Source: Erythrocercus mccallii
Taxonomy: Eukaryota > Chordata > Aves > Passeriformes > Dicruridae
NCBI GenBank assembly: GCA_013397435.1
Contig: VZRG01000007.1
Coordinates: 2,418,197 to 2,482,196, forward strand
DNA: 64,000 bases
Direction of reading: 5' to 3'
Shown here: piece by piece, positions 36,401 to 48,780 of the stretch
Layout: each line of letters opens with the position of its first letter
Position numbering within the stretch: the first letter of the stretch is position 1
The notes under the pieces: generated by a model
Told to the model about the DNA's origin: nothing
What the model saw: the letters and a program-made list of their open reading frames with translations, nothing else
The model's database searches: none
Translations under genes and position numbers: made by a program

Positions 36401-39400
36401 GGAAAGTTTATTTAGAGTGGAAAAAAATTTAAAGTCTTAATCAAACAAATCTTTGTTTTTAGCAGGGATTTTGCTTAAATAAAAACTGAGTAAAAATATT
36501 AAGTGTTTCTAAATTTAAATTATTGTCATTAACCACAAAAATATAGATGGTGACTTCAATTTATCCAGTACACTGACTGCTCAAGTGGTAGTGGACTAGC
36601 CCATTATGAAAACAGTGAAATCTGACTGAGATATCAGACTTTGGCATGTTGACAAAAAGTAAAGTGTTCAGCTCTTACAGTGCAGAAAGTGATACAAATA
36701 TCTAGACAGGTTTTTCCTGTCCTGAATGTAGGATTGTGTATGTGCAATATTGCCAGACAGGAACATCCAGCTTCTGGATGAGATCATTCTGTATACTTCC
36801 AAATGAGCTATTTAAAACAGAAAGCAGTAGATAAATCATCTTTACCTTGCTGCAAATTTACACCTAATTTTGAATAAAAATATCCTTGTGAAACTCTTTT
36901 CAAAAATGCAGAAAATAATATCAATTACATTTTAGCTGTATTCTTAGGAGCCTGTTATTGAACAGCATACTGTAGATTAGAAAAAATTATGTGGCAACAA
37001 CATTAATTTACTGTCCAAAGATCAGAAGCAAGAAAACCCAAGCAATCAAAGAGTAAGCTTACTTTCTCTCTAAATTGATTTCAGAAGTATTTAAATTTGA
37101 GTTAAGAATTCCTAGCAGTATTTCAGCTGTTTCAAACCTTGGAATATTCTATTTAGATAAGGTGGCTGAACAAATTAAAACATAAAGGCTAAATTCATTC
37201 CGAATTCATATAACAGTCCCAGAGTCACTGAAAGTGCATTAGAATTAAATTTAATGCCTACAGATCAAATGGGAAATAATTTGTGCACCAATTAATCAAA
37301 AATTCATTTTAATGTTCTTCCATAGAACATCATGACTGACATTTCATAGAGACAAAGTTATAGATTTAGAAAGAATTGGCAGTGTTTCAACAACTGGAAG
37401 GTGCTTCCTCTCTCCTCATCCCTTCCTGAAGCTGCTATTATAATCGCTATTAGGCAAATAAGTCTTCCCAAAAAAGAACATTTCTATATAATTTCAAGTA
37501 GAAATGCTCAAATGTATTTCAACAATGCTCCCTCTGCCCTAGGGAGGAAGGGAAAAAAAAAAAAGCAGCAGAAGCTGCTTGCCATCTGCTTGTAGCAACT
37601 TCCCCTGAGTTTTAAAAACTGAGGGCAAGTATTCACTTTTCACCTTTAGTCATAAGGAAAGTTTTTGGAAAGACTAAAATGCTCCAGAATCTAAGCCTGG
37701 TGATGGTCTTTTCATTTCCTCTCATGGAGGAAATGGGTCTGTGGGACCCATTGCTGCATTCAGCAACCCAGTGAATGTGTCCACTTTGTACAGGCACTAA
37801 AAGCACAGAAAACCCAGGGTGGAAGGGACATCCAGGAGTTTAGCCAGTTTCACAGTATGTTTTACCTTTTCTGCTAGCTGATGGTTTTCCAAAATTATAT
37901 TACTATCCAGTTGCTAAGCTATCTGGTTTGAAGTCTGTTTAAAATAAGCTGCTGTTACCCTTTTCCACCCCTCAGGGCAGTGTTTGGATGGGCTCTGCTG
38001 GAAAAGGTGTTGAAGGCATATTTTTCCAGGTATTTTATTATATCTTCACTGATTCTAAACCTTGACTAAAAGTACTTATGGTGCCCAAAAAAGGGAAATA
38101 AGCTTATACATGTCCCTAAGTGTGAACAAATATATAACAAAAGTATTCTAATGCTCACAGGCATTGTTGATCAGGGAAGTAAGCTTGCCCTTGCCTTGGT
38201 TCTCCTTCTGCTATACAAGTAATTGACTTTCAGGGACCAAATCCAAGTGTTGTTAAAGTCAGTGGAAAAATTTCTATTGTCTGCAGTGTTCACAGAATCT
38301 TTACTGAAGTGCTGTAATTCTTTAAGTGGTTTGTTCTGGTGTTGGTAATTAAACTTAATTTCCGTTTTCTTTCAATTCATCTTTATTTAAGTTTCTTCCC
38401 CTATATAAAGTGTCCAGACATGTAAAATAGAAGCAGCTGTGTTTTTATTAGTATTATAAAGTACGGCCTTAACCCATATAGCAAGAGTGAAAAAACAGAA
38501 CCATTTTAAAAGTCTAATTTTGGCAAAGGAAAATGTTATGTGAAGCTAGCAAAAAAAAAAAATGGAAGAGTTGTAACTTGAGTTGAAACTAGATGTAGGA
38601 AAAATTGCAGGTGTCACTTTGGGATTCTAAACTCTCTAGATGTATTACCACGAAATACAGAATACTTCTGCTCAGCAGGCAAAAACGGAGAGAGTTCTCA
38701 ATACTTTTAACAAGTTGCAACTGAATGTATGTATTTCATGAAGTTACAGAATAACTAGGAGGAAAAAAGGTTGGCCTAGTAATTTAAGATGAAACACATG
38801 AATCACTTTATGTTCACAGGTAAGAGGTGAAAAAAAATATATAACTCCTAGTCTTGGGGAGAAAAAGTGTACAGAATGATAATCTCAGGTATAGCAAATT
38901 GTTTTTGAAGTCAATGTGTCTGAAGATCTGGACAAGGAGTTAGATTCTACTCATTTTATCATGTAATAAATGATGTAAAACTGTTGGAAAAAAATATTTC
39001 AGAAAAACAAAAAACTGGCATAAAGAGAGAACCACTTCTAGAGATCTATAGTCTTCCTGGAGGTAATACAACATTCAAAATTTTGTGTTTGCATGAGTAG
39101 TGCCAGTAACTGCAATGGGATTACAAATGAATCTAGCCAAGTACAAACAAAAATATTTTCAAGATTAGAACCTAAAAGCTAATGTTCCTAAATGTTCTAA
39201 AGGGATTTTTGAAATGAACTGTGTAACAGATAAGGGCCATACAAATGGCTGACAGCAAATCCTTGTTGTCATTACTATTATCATCAGCAGTGCAGAAGGG
39301 AACGGATGGCAGCACAAGGAAGCAGGCAAAATGGCATATTAATGTTCAGGGTTGAAATCCACTCACCTTGTTCTTCTCTCAGTTTCATAGACACCACTGC

Positions 39401-40031
39401 TGTTTATGGAGATGTTTTCACTGTTGTAAACACAGTTCTGTTGCTGGTGTGTGTTCATGGGTTACAGAGAATAAAAAAACCTGTAGAAATAGCCATTTTA
39501 AAAAATCACACATCCAGAAAGTGATGCATTAAATGAGGATCAGAGCCTTTGGATAGGCCTAATAGGTAGCAGTATATGGAAAACCCAGAATTAACACCAC
39601 TCTAATAAACATTCATTTGGATTTGTGTTGCTATCAGAGAATACCAGATAAAGATTTGATAGTAGCTCTCATGCAATTACTGGTAACTTAAATTTTGACT
39701 ACCAGTATCGTGCTACATGCTTGTCTAGATTAAAATTATTATTAGAGATAAGAATGCTTAATATGCAATGCTAGATCAACACAATTAGAATGTTCCTCAA
39801 GAATATATGAGCTTTGTCAAAAACAGAATTAAATTTTTGAAAGCACTTAATTTAGGATATAAACTCCAAGTCAATTTTTTATAGAAGCACAATTTTGATA
39901 AATTCCATAGAGGTTTTTTTCTTCTAAAATTGTCTTTTTTTGAGACATTTCACCTTTTCATTATTATTCAAGACTGCCAGCGTTTACCTTAATTAAACGA
40001 AATAAAACTCAGAACTTGCTATGAGACAGAG
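33437..40031. other. unassigned AT-rich DNA, about 6.6 kb
   Basis: No gene, RNA gene or confident repeat was recognised. Frames up to 102 codons (33964-34272, plus) have no recognisable family. An A run sits at 37553-37564. A CCAGGGTGGAAGGGACATCC word near 37814-37833 recalls CR1 tails but is too short to call. Confidence 0.5.
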
Positions 40032-40663
40032 TGTCTTGGTTTAGGGCAAATTTGGGAGGAAACCTCCGAAGGGGTTCCTCTGGAAAGCAGAACCCAAATG
40101 GCCCCTCCCCCCTGCCAGCCTGGGAAAAGGAACTTCCTTAGAGAAGAGTGGAAAAAGCTATTTATTTAACAAAGATATCTACAAGTACAAAGAATGAATA
40201 ATATGACACAATAAAAGAATAATGAAACAATAAAACCTCTTGCTGCTCTGAAGAGGGATGGCAAACTGAGAAAAGTCCTTGCCGTGGTGTAGCTCAGTCT
40301 CTGTCCCACCAGAGGTTCAGGCCCGGGGGGCCACAGGTGCGAGCCCTCGATGCTCCTTTGGGTTTTCAGTCCACAGCAGATTTAAAGTCTCAGGAAAAGG
40401 AAGAAAAACAAGTCCAGGGTTTCTTCTCTGCCTCAGCTAGCTAAACTAACTAAGAGCACATGAGATCTCCACCGCTGCTGTCCCTGCCGCCAGGAACACA
40501 CCGTCTGGAGTAAGGAATGTCCGGGGGAGTCAGGCACAAACAAACTCCGCGCTTCTTTCCCTGGTTCACGCTCAGAATCAGTCTTAAAGGTACAGGACTC
40601 AGTATACAGCAGTAACAGAACAGACGACTGGGGATACAGGCATCATAAAGTCACCCCACAACA
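40032..40663 (-). mobile_element. near-complete solo ERV LTR, minus strand, about 632 bp
   Basis: The plus strand opens TGTCTTGGTTTAGGGC and closes TCACCCCACAACA. On the minus strand it therefore begins TGTTGTGGGGTGA and ends ACCAAGACA, giving TG..CA ends. AATAAA lies at 40161-40166 (minus). 40032-40283 is the inverted match of 1-252 with about 95% identity by eye. Flanks CAGAG and GGTTT do not match. If the inner end is taken at 40660 instead, ACAGAG and ACAGGT share four of six bases, so a target duplication is uncertain. No gag, pol or env sequence adjoins it. It is GC-richer than its surroundings and looks the youngest of the window's LTRs. Confidence 0.82.
40161..40166 (-). promoter_or_regulatory. 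polyadenylation signal AATAAA in LTR
   Basis: Minus-strand AATAAA at the same place as 118-123 in the inverted partner copy. Confidence 0.55.
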
Positions 40664-43600
40664 GGTTTTAGAAAACTCTGGTCCACAATACATATTGAAG
40701 AAACTGAAAACTGCTACTAGAATCTTTCTATTAAAAATTGAAGAAATAACATTAGTAATAGTATAGTGATGAGTATTCAAGAAAAGAAAGTAAAATCTTC
40801 CACAAATAATCACAAAGTACACTAGATGATCACATTTTAAAAAAGAAATCATCTAAAAAATGAACACTCTAATTCAAGCAGAACTACAAATATCAGCTGA
40901 CCACCCTAATAAAAAAAATGCAACCTGCAAGTTCAATACCATTTCTGCTGTTAGTAAACCTTGGTCAAAGAACTATCTTAATCCCAGTTTCTCTACATGC
41001 ACACAGGAAAGGCAGTGCATTTTGCCCCAAGGTCAACAGGTTTTTAGGTGGATGACACTAAAACAACGGCAATGTACTAAACACACTCACTCAGAGAACT
41101 GTGGTAGTACCAGTCACTAGGAGATGTTATGTTTTTCAACACAATCCCCCTTCTTTAATCTGTTAGTTCAGAGTCTGAAAAGAGAGCTATAAAAAAACCC
41201 TTGCAAAATAAGCATAGAATTTAAATTGTCTATCTCATCTCAAAACTAAAAACTATGAAACTGAAAGCTGTGGATTTTTTTTTTTAACATTAATGCTCCC
41301 AACTACTGAAAAAAAGACTTTCTGTTTCTGCTTGAGTCCTGAATAAGAGCTTGCATTCTCAGAATCCTGCCTGTTTCATTCAAAGGTGTCAATTCAAATC
41401 ATTAATGCTACCACTTTTCTGTGGTAACCTGACTTCTTTAAAAACGGTATACAATACAATTTCAAAAGTCAAATGGGATTTTTAATAAAGAGAATGTTTT
41501 TAGTTCAGTGTCAAAATAAAAACATTACACTGGACACCGTAATGCAGGAACTCTTTTCTTACTAATGTGAGAACAATTCAGATTACAATAGTCAGTAATT
41601 CCTTATGGTTTTTTCATATGAAAATACCATTTCATGAAATAAAAAAAGGTTCCCAAGGAAAAAAGTAACTTACAACACATCACATTTCTTTTTAAAACAA
41701 AAAAGTTTTTTGTTCTTTTTTGTTTTGTTTTTGAGAAGGAAACGTCCTAATTTTCATTTTCAGATCAATTTAAAATTTAAACTATAGGTAAATTATTTTA
41801 TAATAAACCCACCAGTATTTAAAAAGTTTGTCTTAAAATGAATCTGTTTCTGTCTATGACAACATTCAAAGGTAACTAAAGTCCCAAAAAATTATTTTGT
41901 ACATGTAAATTGTTGTCTTATATTTCAGACATCAATGTGGCTAGTCCTACATACTACCAAAAAAATTTGTTGCTTCCATATATTCCTTGAAATAAAAGAA
42001 TTTAGAACATACACTTATTAATGGAATAGTACTATATTGTTTGTACATACTTGTTGACATCAACTAACAGTAATTTTGAAGTGGAATTTGGGAAATACAG
42101 GGAAATATGAAACTCCATGATGCAGTTAATTTCTTAAATAAGTTAGATGGATCTTTAATGAAAGCTATTTCTCCCAGCTGGCTAAATAAGAAAGCTGTTC
42201 CTAATTTGAGATTTGCAGTCAGTCTCTGGTATGAAACCATATTTAGCCATCAATTTCACATTATGTCTGTTATTTGGAAGTGCAGGAATGTTACAGTTTT
42301 TCTATTAACAAAAGCTTTTATTAATAACTAATCAAATCCCTCCCAAACATACTCCAAGAGAGGACAGAAGTTGAAGCTTTACCTTGTGGCTGTAAACATG
42401 AACAATCAGACTGATTGACTTACCTTTTCAGGATGAATTTTTGCTGTTTAAGGTCTAACATTACTGTAAATGGACTCGTAGTTAGATCATCAGCAGAACA
42501 AACATACAGACCTATGTTCCATCTTTCTCTGGGTTTGCAGGGTATGTAGGGTAGCATACTCTGTTCTGGAATACAGTGAGATTTGGGAGCCATGGTGTAT
42601 GAATATTTGCCCTTAGCACAACAGTTACAGAAGATGCTCCTTTGTTTTGTCAAATTCATATAGAATTTAGAAATTGAGATTGCTCTTATATTTGATAATG
42701 AGAAAAAAAGGACTAAATCTGGAATTTATGATGAGCATCAGTAGACTAAATATATTTAGTTTAACAGAAAAAGTCACAAATGTCTTCATGTAGACATTCA
42801 TGCCACAACTTTTTCAATTGTTAACTCATTTTCAAAGTTACTACTTACTGCTAGGATACAGGGTAAAATTTCCTGAAGTTTACAGATGTATCTTCTGTAA
42901 ATATTTCATATTATATTTAATTTTGATTTCTTATGGTAAACCCCTGCTGAATCTAATAGACATCAGTTTTATTCTTAAGAGATCTTTTATTCTTAAGATC
43001 TTAAGATTTTGAGACTCTAAAATCTTGTTCCAAATTATAGTACTACTTCTATTTAACTGTCTGAAACCATCCAGCAACTAATTAATAAATATTTCATAAG
43101 AATTGTTCATAAGAATATTAAGGTGCTTTCAACAAGAAAAAACCTTAGTGACTATCTTGTCAAGCACCAAGATAATATACAATTTTTATTTGCAGAAATC
43201 CTGTTATTTTCAGTACCCTTGCACAGATTTGAAGCTATGTCTTATACTAACAATTTACTGAACAAATCTGTTGACACTCAAGTTTTTAAATTAGAATTAA
43301 GAAATAAAAAGAAAATTAGAACACTTCATTGGTGAAAATCTCTGATTGGAAAAATTATTATGATTTTAAAAATGACTTGAAATAACATCATTCACAGGAT
43401 CATAATAAACTACAGAAAGATGTAAGATTGACTATTAGACTTCAAACACATTGCAGGTTCAGTAAGAATTGAATCACTGCAGTTTTACCATGTCTATTAG
43501 GTCTCAGGCTGTGTACTTTAAATTATATGGTATAAATCTTTGCTTTAAAATGTGCTTGTAACAAAATAAGATTAATTTTACATAATTCTCTGAAATTAAC

Positions 43601-44872
43601 ATTTAAGTGATGGTTCTGTATAAATCCAAAGAAATTACTTTATGCTGTATTTTGACACAATCAATAATCTTCCATATTTTATCTTCAATTGATTAAAAAA
43701 TATCTAGTATGTGGGAGACAGAAAGTAATATTAGATAGGCCTGTTAAGATGTCTCCTGAAAGCAGTTATATTATCACATTATACCTGAAGATAATTTCAT
43801 CCCAGATGTTGAATTTATGCTTCTCTAAAAGCTGGTCAGTTTATAGGCAAATGGATTGCTGTTATGGAAGCACTCTGCGATATTTTCTGTTTCCATGCAC
43901 ATTTTGATGTAAATTAAAAAAAAAAAAGATTTAGAGCAATATACATTATTACCTTCTCTATAGGTCATATAAACAGAAACTGGTGTTGTGTTGTCTACTC
44001 AGATTGCAAATAGGGTGCAGACTTCTACTTAGAAATATTAGCACTTTACATTAGTCTTGGAATTTCAGACATAAAATCTCAAAGATATACTCTTCATTTA
44101 TTATTCCTGTTATTCAAAACTTTTCTCATAAAGAAGATACATATATATATGCATATATATACTACTGTATGAATAGATGTAACTATGTAGTTACTTCCAG
44201 AGTGCAACAGTTTTAAAAAGAAGTGAAGAGAGATCAAAAGGCAGTATCCACTCTGAATTTCTCAAGGGAAAAATGTGCTTGGTGTTGTTTGACCAGTATA
44301 ACCTTTTGTTCTGTGGTCTACTACAAGCATAATTTGTTCTTATATTTTTCCTGCAGAGAGTATCAAGTACTCACTGTTGGTCTGACTTACAACAGAGTCA
44401 GTGTAAACAATAAAAAGTAAATGAATGATAACATTTTTAAAAAATGTTAAAAAAGTAAGAACTAGCAAACTGTTTGTGTAAAAACTGATCTCCTTGCTTC
44501 TGTGTTTTAAGAATTTAAGTACTTCTTAGCAGAATAAGTTTAAATATACTGGCCAAAGTGAAGGATGAATGGTTAGACAAACATTTCTGTAACTTATATC
44601 CTTCCACATGTGCAAGAATTCTAACAAAAGAGATGAAGAACAAATTTAGACAAGTTCTGATTAGACTCTAACTATGACTTAGCAAGATTTTGTGATTAAA
44701 GAAGTGATACACATAGATGACAGACTTTTTCAGTTTCACTCGAGATTTTAATTACTCTTTTCTGAATGAAAAAGGGAAAGCATAATAACTAGAAATGTTC
44801 CCTTTTTCAGTGTAATGCTAATCTGATACCAGCCCATCTCCCAGTGACTCTGGAAAATCAGATATATGGTGG
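40664..44872. other. unassigned AT-rich DNA, about 4.2 kb
   Basis: No gene was recognised. It contains a 19-base palindrome of A and T runs near 41697-41715, a small TTTTATTCTTAAGA duplication near 42968-42997, and a self-complementary TA repeat around 44140-44162. Confidence 0.5.
44140..44162. repeat. TA-rich self-complementary microsatellite
   Basis: (AT)n around a central GC, able to fold on itself. It is a short simple repeat. Confidence 0.85.
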
Positions 44873-45448
44873 TGTGCTGGTGGTACTTGGGACAGAGGTA
44901 ATTTTCTTCATGGTAGCTTGTATGGGGCTGTGTTTTGGATTTGTGCTGTGGAAACAGCATTTATAATTCAGGGCTGTTTTAGTTCCTGCTGAGCAGGGCT
45001 TGCACAGCATCAAGGCCTTTTCTGCTCCTCACCCCACCAGCACTGGGAGTGCACAAGCAGTCAGGAGAGGACACAGCCAGGACAGCTGACCCCAACTGAC
45101 CAAAGGGATATCCCACACCACGTGGCATCATTCCAGTGTTTAAAGCTGGGGGAAGAAGAAGGAAGAGGTGAACTTTCAGAGCTGTGGCATTTATATTCCT
45201 GAGTAACCACCACGTGTAATGGGGACCTGCTATCCTGGAGGTGGCTGAACTTCTGCCTGCCCATGGGAACTTCTGATTGAATTCCCCATTTTTCATGCAT
45301 GGCTTTTGCTTTCCCTATTAAACTGTTGGTATCTCAATCCGTGACTTTTCCCATTTTTACTCTCTCAACCCTCTCCTCCATTGCACTGCAAGGGAGTGAG
45401 CCAGAGGAGGTGTGAGACTTAGTTGCCGGCTGGGATTAAACCACAGTA
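44873..45448 (+). mobile_element. ERVL-type LTR, plus strand, about 576 bp
   Basis: It has the landmarks of the same broad LTR type as 7658-8202 in the opposite direction. GGTAATTTTCTTC is followed by GGCTGTGTTTTGGATTTGTG, then by CCAGGACAGCTGACCCCAAC and AAAGGGATATCCCACACCA. An ATTAAA signal (45317-45322) comes next, and the end reads TTGCCGGCTGGGATTAAACCACAG. Flanking pentamers GGTGG (44868-44872) and GGTGT (45449-45453) match at four of five, compatible with an aged 5-bp ERVL target duplication. The TATA box is degenerate (TTTAAA near 45140). No internal genes adjoin. Minus frames of 79 and 105 codons inside it are not genes. Confidence 0.82.
45317..45322 (+). promoter_or_regulatory. polyadenylation signal ATTAAA in LTR
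   Basis: ATTAAA just before an AAACTG-type word, the usual position in this LTR type. Confidence 0.5.
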
Positions 45449-48400
45449 GGTGTAAAAAAGAGAAGCAAAAGGATGACCTTATCTACTGACCAGATTTTAA
45501 TTATGGAGAGTTTGATATTAAGCCAGTTTTGCAGAATTAATTCAAAGAAATTGAATTCACAGAATTTCTAATTTCACCGGTACTTGATTGGATTTTGCCT
45601 TCATAAAATGTGTGATAGCTTGTAAAGTTCACAAAAAACAGTGGTATTCAATCAAAATAGATGAAAACAGCATAATCCCTTTGAACAGCAGAGGAAAAAT
45701 TGAAGCATGCTTTTAAATGTCAACACCAGCATTAAATTATTTCTAATTAATAATCAAATATACTTATAATTCTACTTTGTGATATCATTTATGTATCCAA
45801 GAAAAATTAAGTAAATTATTATGTTGTCAATACCACTATTGGCATATGAGTTTACCACAAAAAATCTTAAGGTATGAATTATAAGGATGTTAATTTAAAA
45901 TATTTCTGCTTAAATTGTCATTATATCAAAAATAATAATGTTACATTAGTTTCTGATAATCTGTACCAACATTTGGATCATGCAAAAATTAGTTTTGATC
46001 CAGGGCTTATGAAATTAATTTTTCACTTAAAATTTCAAATGACCTTTCAAAGACAATTTAATTCTGATCTTAAGCACTCTTATGCAAGGAGGTCAAATGA
46101 AACAAACTTAAAAGGAGCAGATTTCATTGTGTTATGACCATAGCATAGAACTTACATACAATATCTTCAAAGCTTTCATATTTATAAAGATTATTGTTAT
46201 ATTACAGACATGTTTTATGCAGCTACAATCAAAAATATGGGTTAGAAAGCCCTACATGTTGTTAAAGTGCCTATGGGTGCCAAATTAAAATCAACTTTCA
46301 ATGAGCAACAACAGCACTCAAAGATGTGTCATATTCCCTAAGCTAAACACAGATTGAGATGTAATTGAGATAAGAAATTTATCTTCTTACCTTCCAATGA
46401 TTCTTCATCAGGTAATTCTTACAAGAAATACTGGCAACGCTCTATGTAGGGGTAAGGAAATTACCCCTCAAGGAATTATTATGGTTTCCATCAAGCACTC
46501 AATACCTCTGCAGATAATGCTATTTCCATCTATGCAGGCATAAGACTTCTAAAATAACCTTACATAAAGCAAAAGTAATAAGCTCCATCTGGAAGGTGTA
46601 CCACTGAGACAAGGCTTCATTAGATTTGTAAAGAGTAGGGAATTAAGAGTAAGTAAACTTATATCTACCCCACAAGTCACTGTAAGACTGCATGTATTAC
46701 CTGTTTGTCCTAGGACAGGTCACCTGAAAAGGCAGGTGAGCATTCTCCATGAGCCAAGGCAGCATTACTAAGGAGGTCCTGTAAACACTATTTGTTTCCA
46801 CAGTCCTTGTCTCTTTGTGACCATTGCAGTGCAGCAAAGGTGCTGAAGCAAAGGTGGTGTATTGGGAAAACATGCTAAGAAAAATGAAGCTATCTTTATG
46901 CTCTTCTTGAGGAAAAGGGAGGAAATTTTCTTACAAAAATGGTGAAGGGCAAGGAAACAGCAGGTTAAAAAAAAAAAAAAGAGTGCATTGTTAGTATTAC
47001 CCAACCTGCAGAGAAACTGCTGCATTTAATGAGCAATCAGAATGTTCATTTAGTCTAGTGCCAGATCTTGTTTTCAAGGAGACATTTGTGCACTTAGATT
47101 GTTAATTAGCTACAGCATCCATAACCATCCCCTGCATATAGGATAAGGGCAACAGTATAACTGAAACACATGTAGAATTATAAAATCCAAAATGAGATTT
47201 AAGGGGAGAGAAAAACATGTGAAATTGAGATTCATGTCCCTCTTTAGGTTCATGTGAATAGGACCTTTGTCAGATAATATCAACACAAATACTGTCTTTT
47301 ACTGAAATATAGCAGAAATGAAATCACATTCTTCTTCTCTTGTTTCTTGGATCTGGATAGTGGAACCATATCCCATTGACTTTTTAAAATTATTTTTCAG
47401 ATGTTAGTATCACAGTTAATGTGTCAAGAGAGGCAGAAAGGCTGAAAAAAATAGCCAACCAGGAATGCATTTAATATGAGATCATTATGTAATGTTTGTT
47501 CATATAGGTTACATCATGAATTCTAGTAGGGGACAAATCATTAGGTTTTAAACTTTGGAGCTTTAATTTTGATGACACAACACAGACTACTACAGTAGTA
47601 CATATACCCAGTTGTAGGATTAGGCTTTATAAAGCCTAAACTAATTTGAACTAGGTAACTAAAGTGACCACAAGCAAAGTTACGCTGAGGGTATTCAGTT
47701 CTCTGTACTGATTGCATTGCAGTGTCTTGCATACCTTACTGATTTTGAAATGAAATAGAAAGTTATACCAATTTTTCATATTCCTTTCACATCAAACACA
47801 TAACAATTTTTAACAAAGAAGAAAATGTAAAACATATTTTGTAAGCTGAATTCTTACCGCTCATGTGGGAAATCAATAGAAGCATAATCAATAAACAAGG
47901 CACCCTTCTGCCTTGTCCAAGCAACAGAATTAAGATTTCATGTTTGCTCTTCAGCTTCATGTCTGGAAACATTTTTATCTCATTCATGTTCCAGGAGTTG
48001 GCATACAAGTCCTCAGGAACTAAGCTTTCACTTCTGTATCATGTTTCAAGATGTTGTCGTGAGGACAGCATGTTCTCTTGGTCCAAATGGCCACCAATTG
48101 CTTCACATGAACAACTAAACTCTCTTTATCTGTAAGTGAAAAGAAGGGGCAGCAAGACATGCCCTATCATCTTTCCAGCCTTTGACGTGGCTAGCTAGAG
48201 TTGGCAGGATCCAAAGGAAGGTGTTTTATTTGAACTGACAGAAACTGGAGTCAGAGGAGGTTCCTGAATGCTGTGGCTGCTCCAGTCTACCCATGGTGCT
48301 TTCTCCAAGTCACTGAGGGGATGAGTTGGACCATGCCTTCATTACATCCTTCTGCATATTCCTTTTACAGTGTGAATGTAGCACAGGATGCCTGTTGGGT

Positions 48401-48514
48401 GCCAGGAGGCTCTTTTAGGCATAAATCATGCTGCATCAAGGTAGACAGACCAGTAGATGCCTGCCAGATGTCTGCTGGGAACTCAACACAGTGAGAAGAA
48501 GGAGTCTAGGGGGT
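45449..48514. other. unassigned DNA
   Basis: No gene was recognised. Short runs only, such as A at 46967-46980. A patch at 48140-48500 is GC-richer than its neighbours and may be a further decayed part of the CR1 copy that follows, but this is not provable by eye. Confidence 0.45.
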
Positions 48515-48780
48515 CCTTAGAGTATATGGAGGATGGCTTTTTGTCATGGCTAGTGAGTGAGCCTGCCAGGGGTGGTGCCTCTCTTGACCTGATGTGTACA
48601 AGCAGAAAAGGTATGGTGGTCAGAGACCATGTGGGTGAGCATGAAATAACAGAGTATTTCAATATTTGGTGAAACAAGAAGGGGTATCAACAAAACTTTT
48701 ACACCAGACTTTTAGAGGGCAGACTTCAGCCTGTTCAGGATGCTTGTTCAGAGAGTACCTTGGGAGATGTGGGGGATCCA
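48515..48780 (+). mobile_element. CR1 LINE ORF2 endonuclease-region relic
   Basis: The plus-strand frame reads EDGFLSWLVSEPARGGASLDLMCTS (about 48528-48602), then RKGMVVRDHVGEHEITEYFNI (about 48603-48668). This follows the C-terminal part of the CR1 endonuclease domain, where a conserved 'E.TR....LDL..TN.E..V....V...L..SDH' pattern occurs. The SDH catalytic triplet has decayed to GEH. The text after 48668 (RGQTSACSGCLFRE) fits the stretch after the endonuclease. Frame shifts are present and no RT part follows, so it is a relic. Confidence 0.75.

Noticed and set aside
37814..37840. CR1-tail-like words
   Set aside because: Only about 20 bases resemble a CR1 end, with no octamer tail.
44140..44162. 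Palindromic TA repeat as a hairpin RNA
   Set aside because: Self-complementarity is a trivial property of an (AT)n repeat.
45874..46137. 87-codon plus frame
   Set aside because: Composition is AT-driven (Asn, Lys, Phe, Leu) and no motif is visible.
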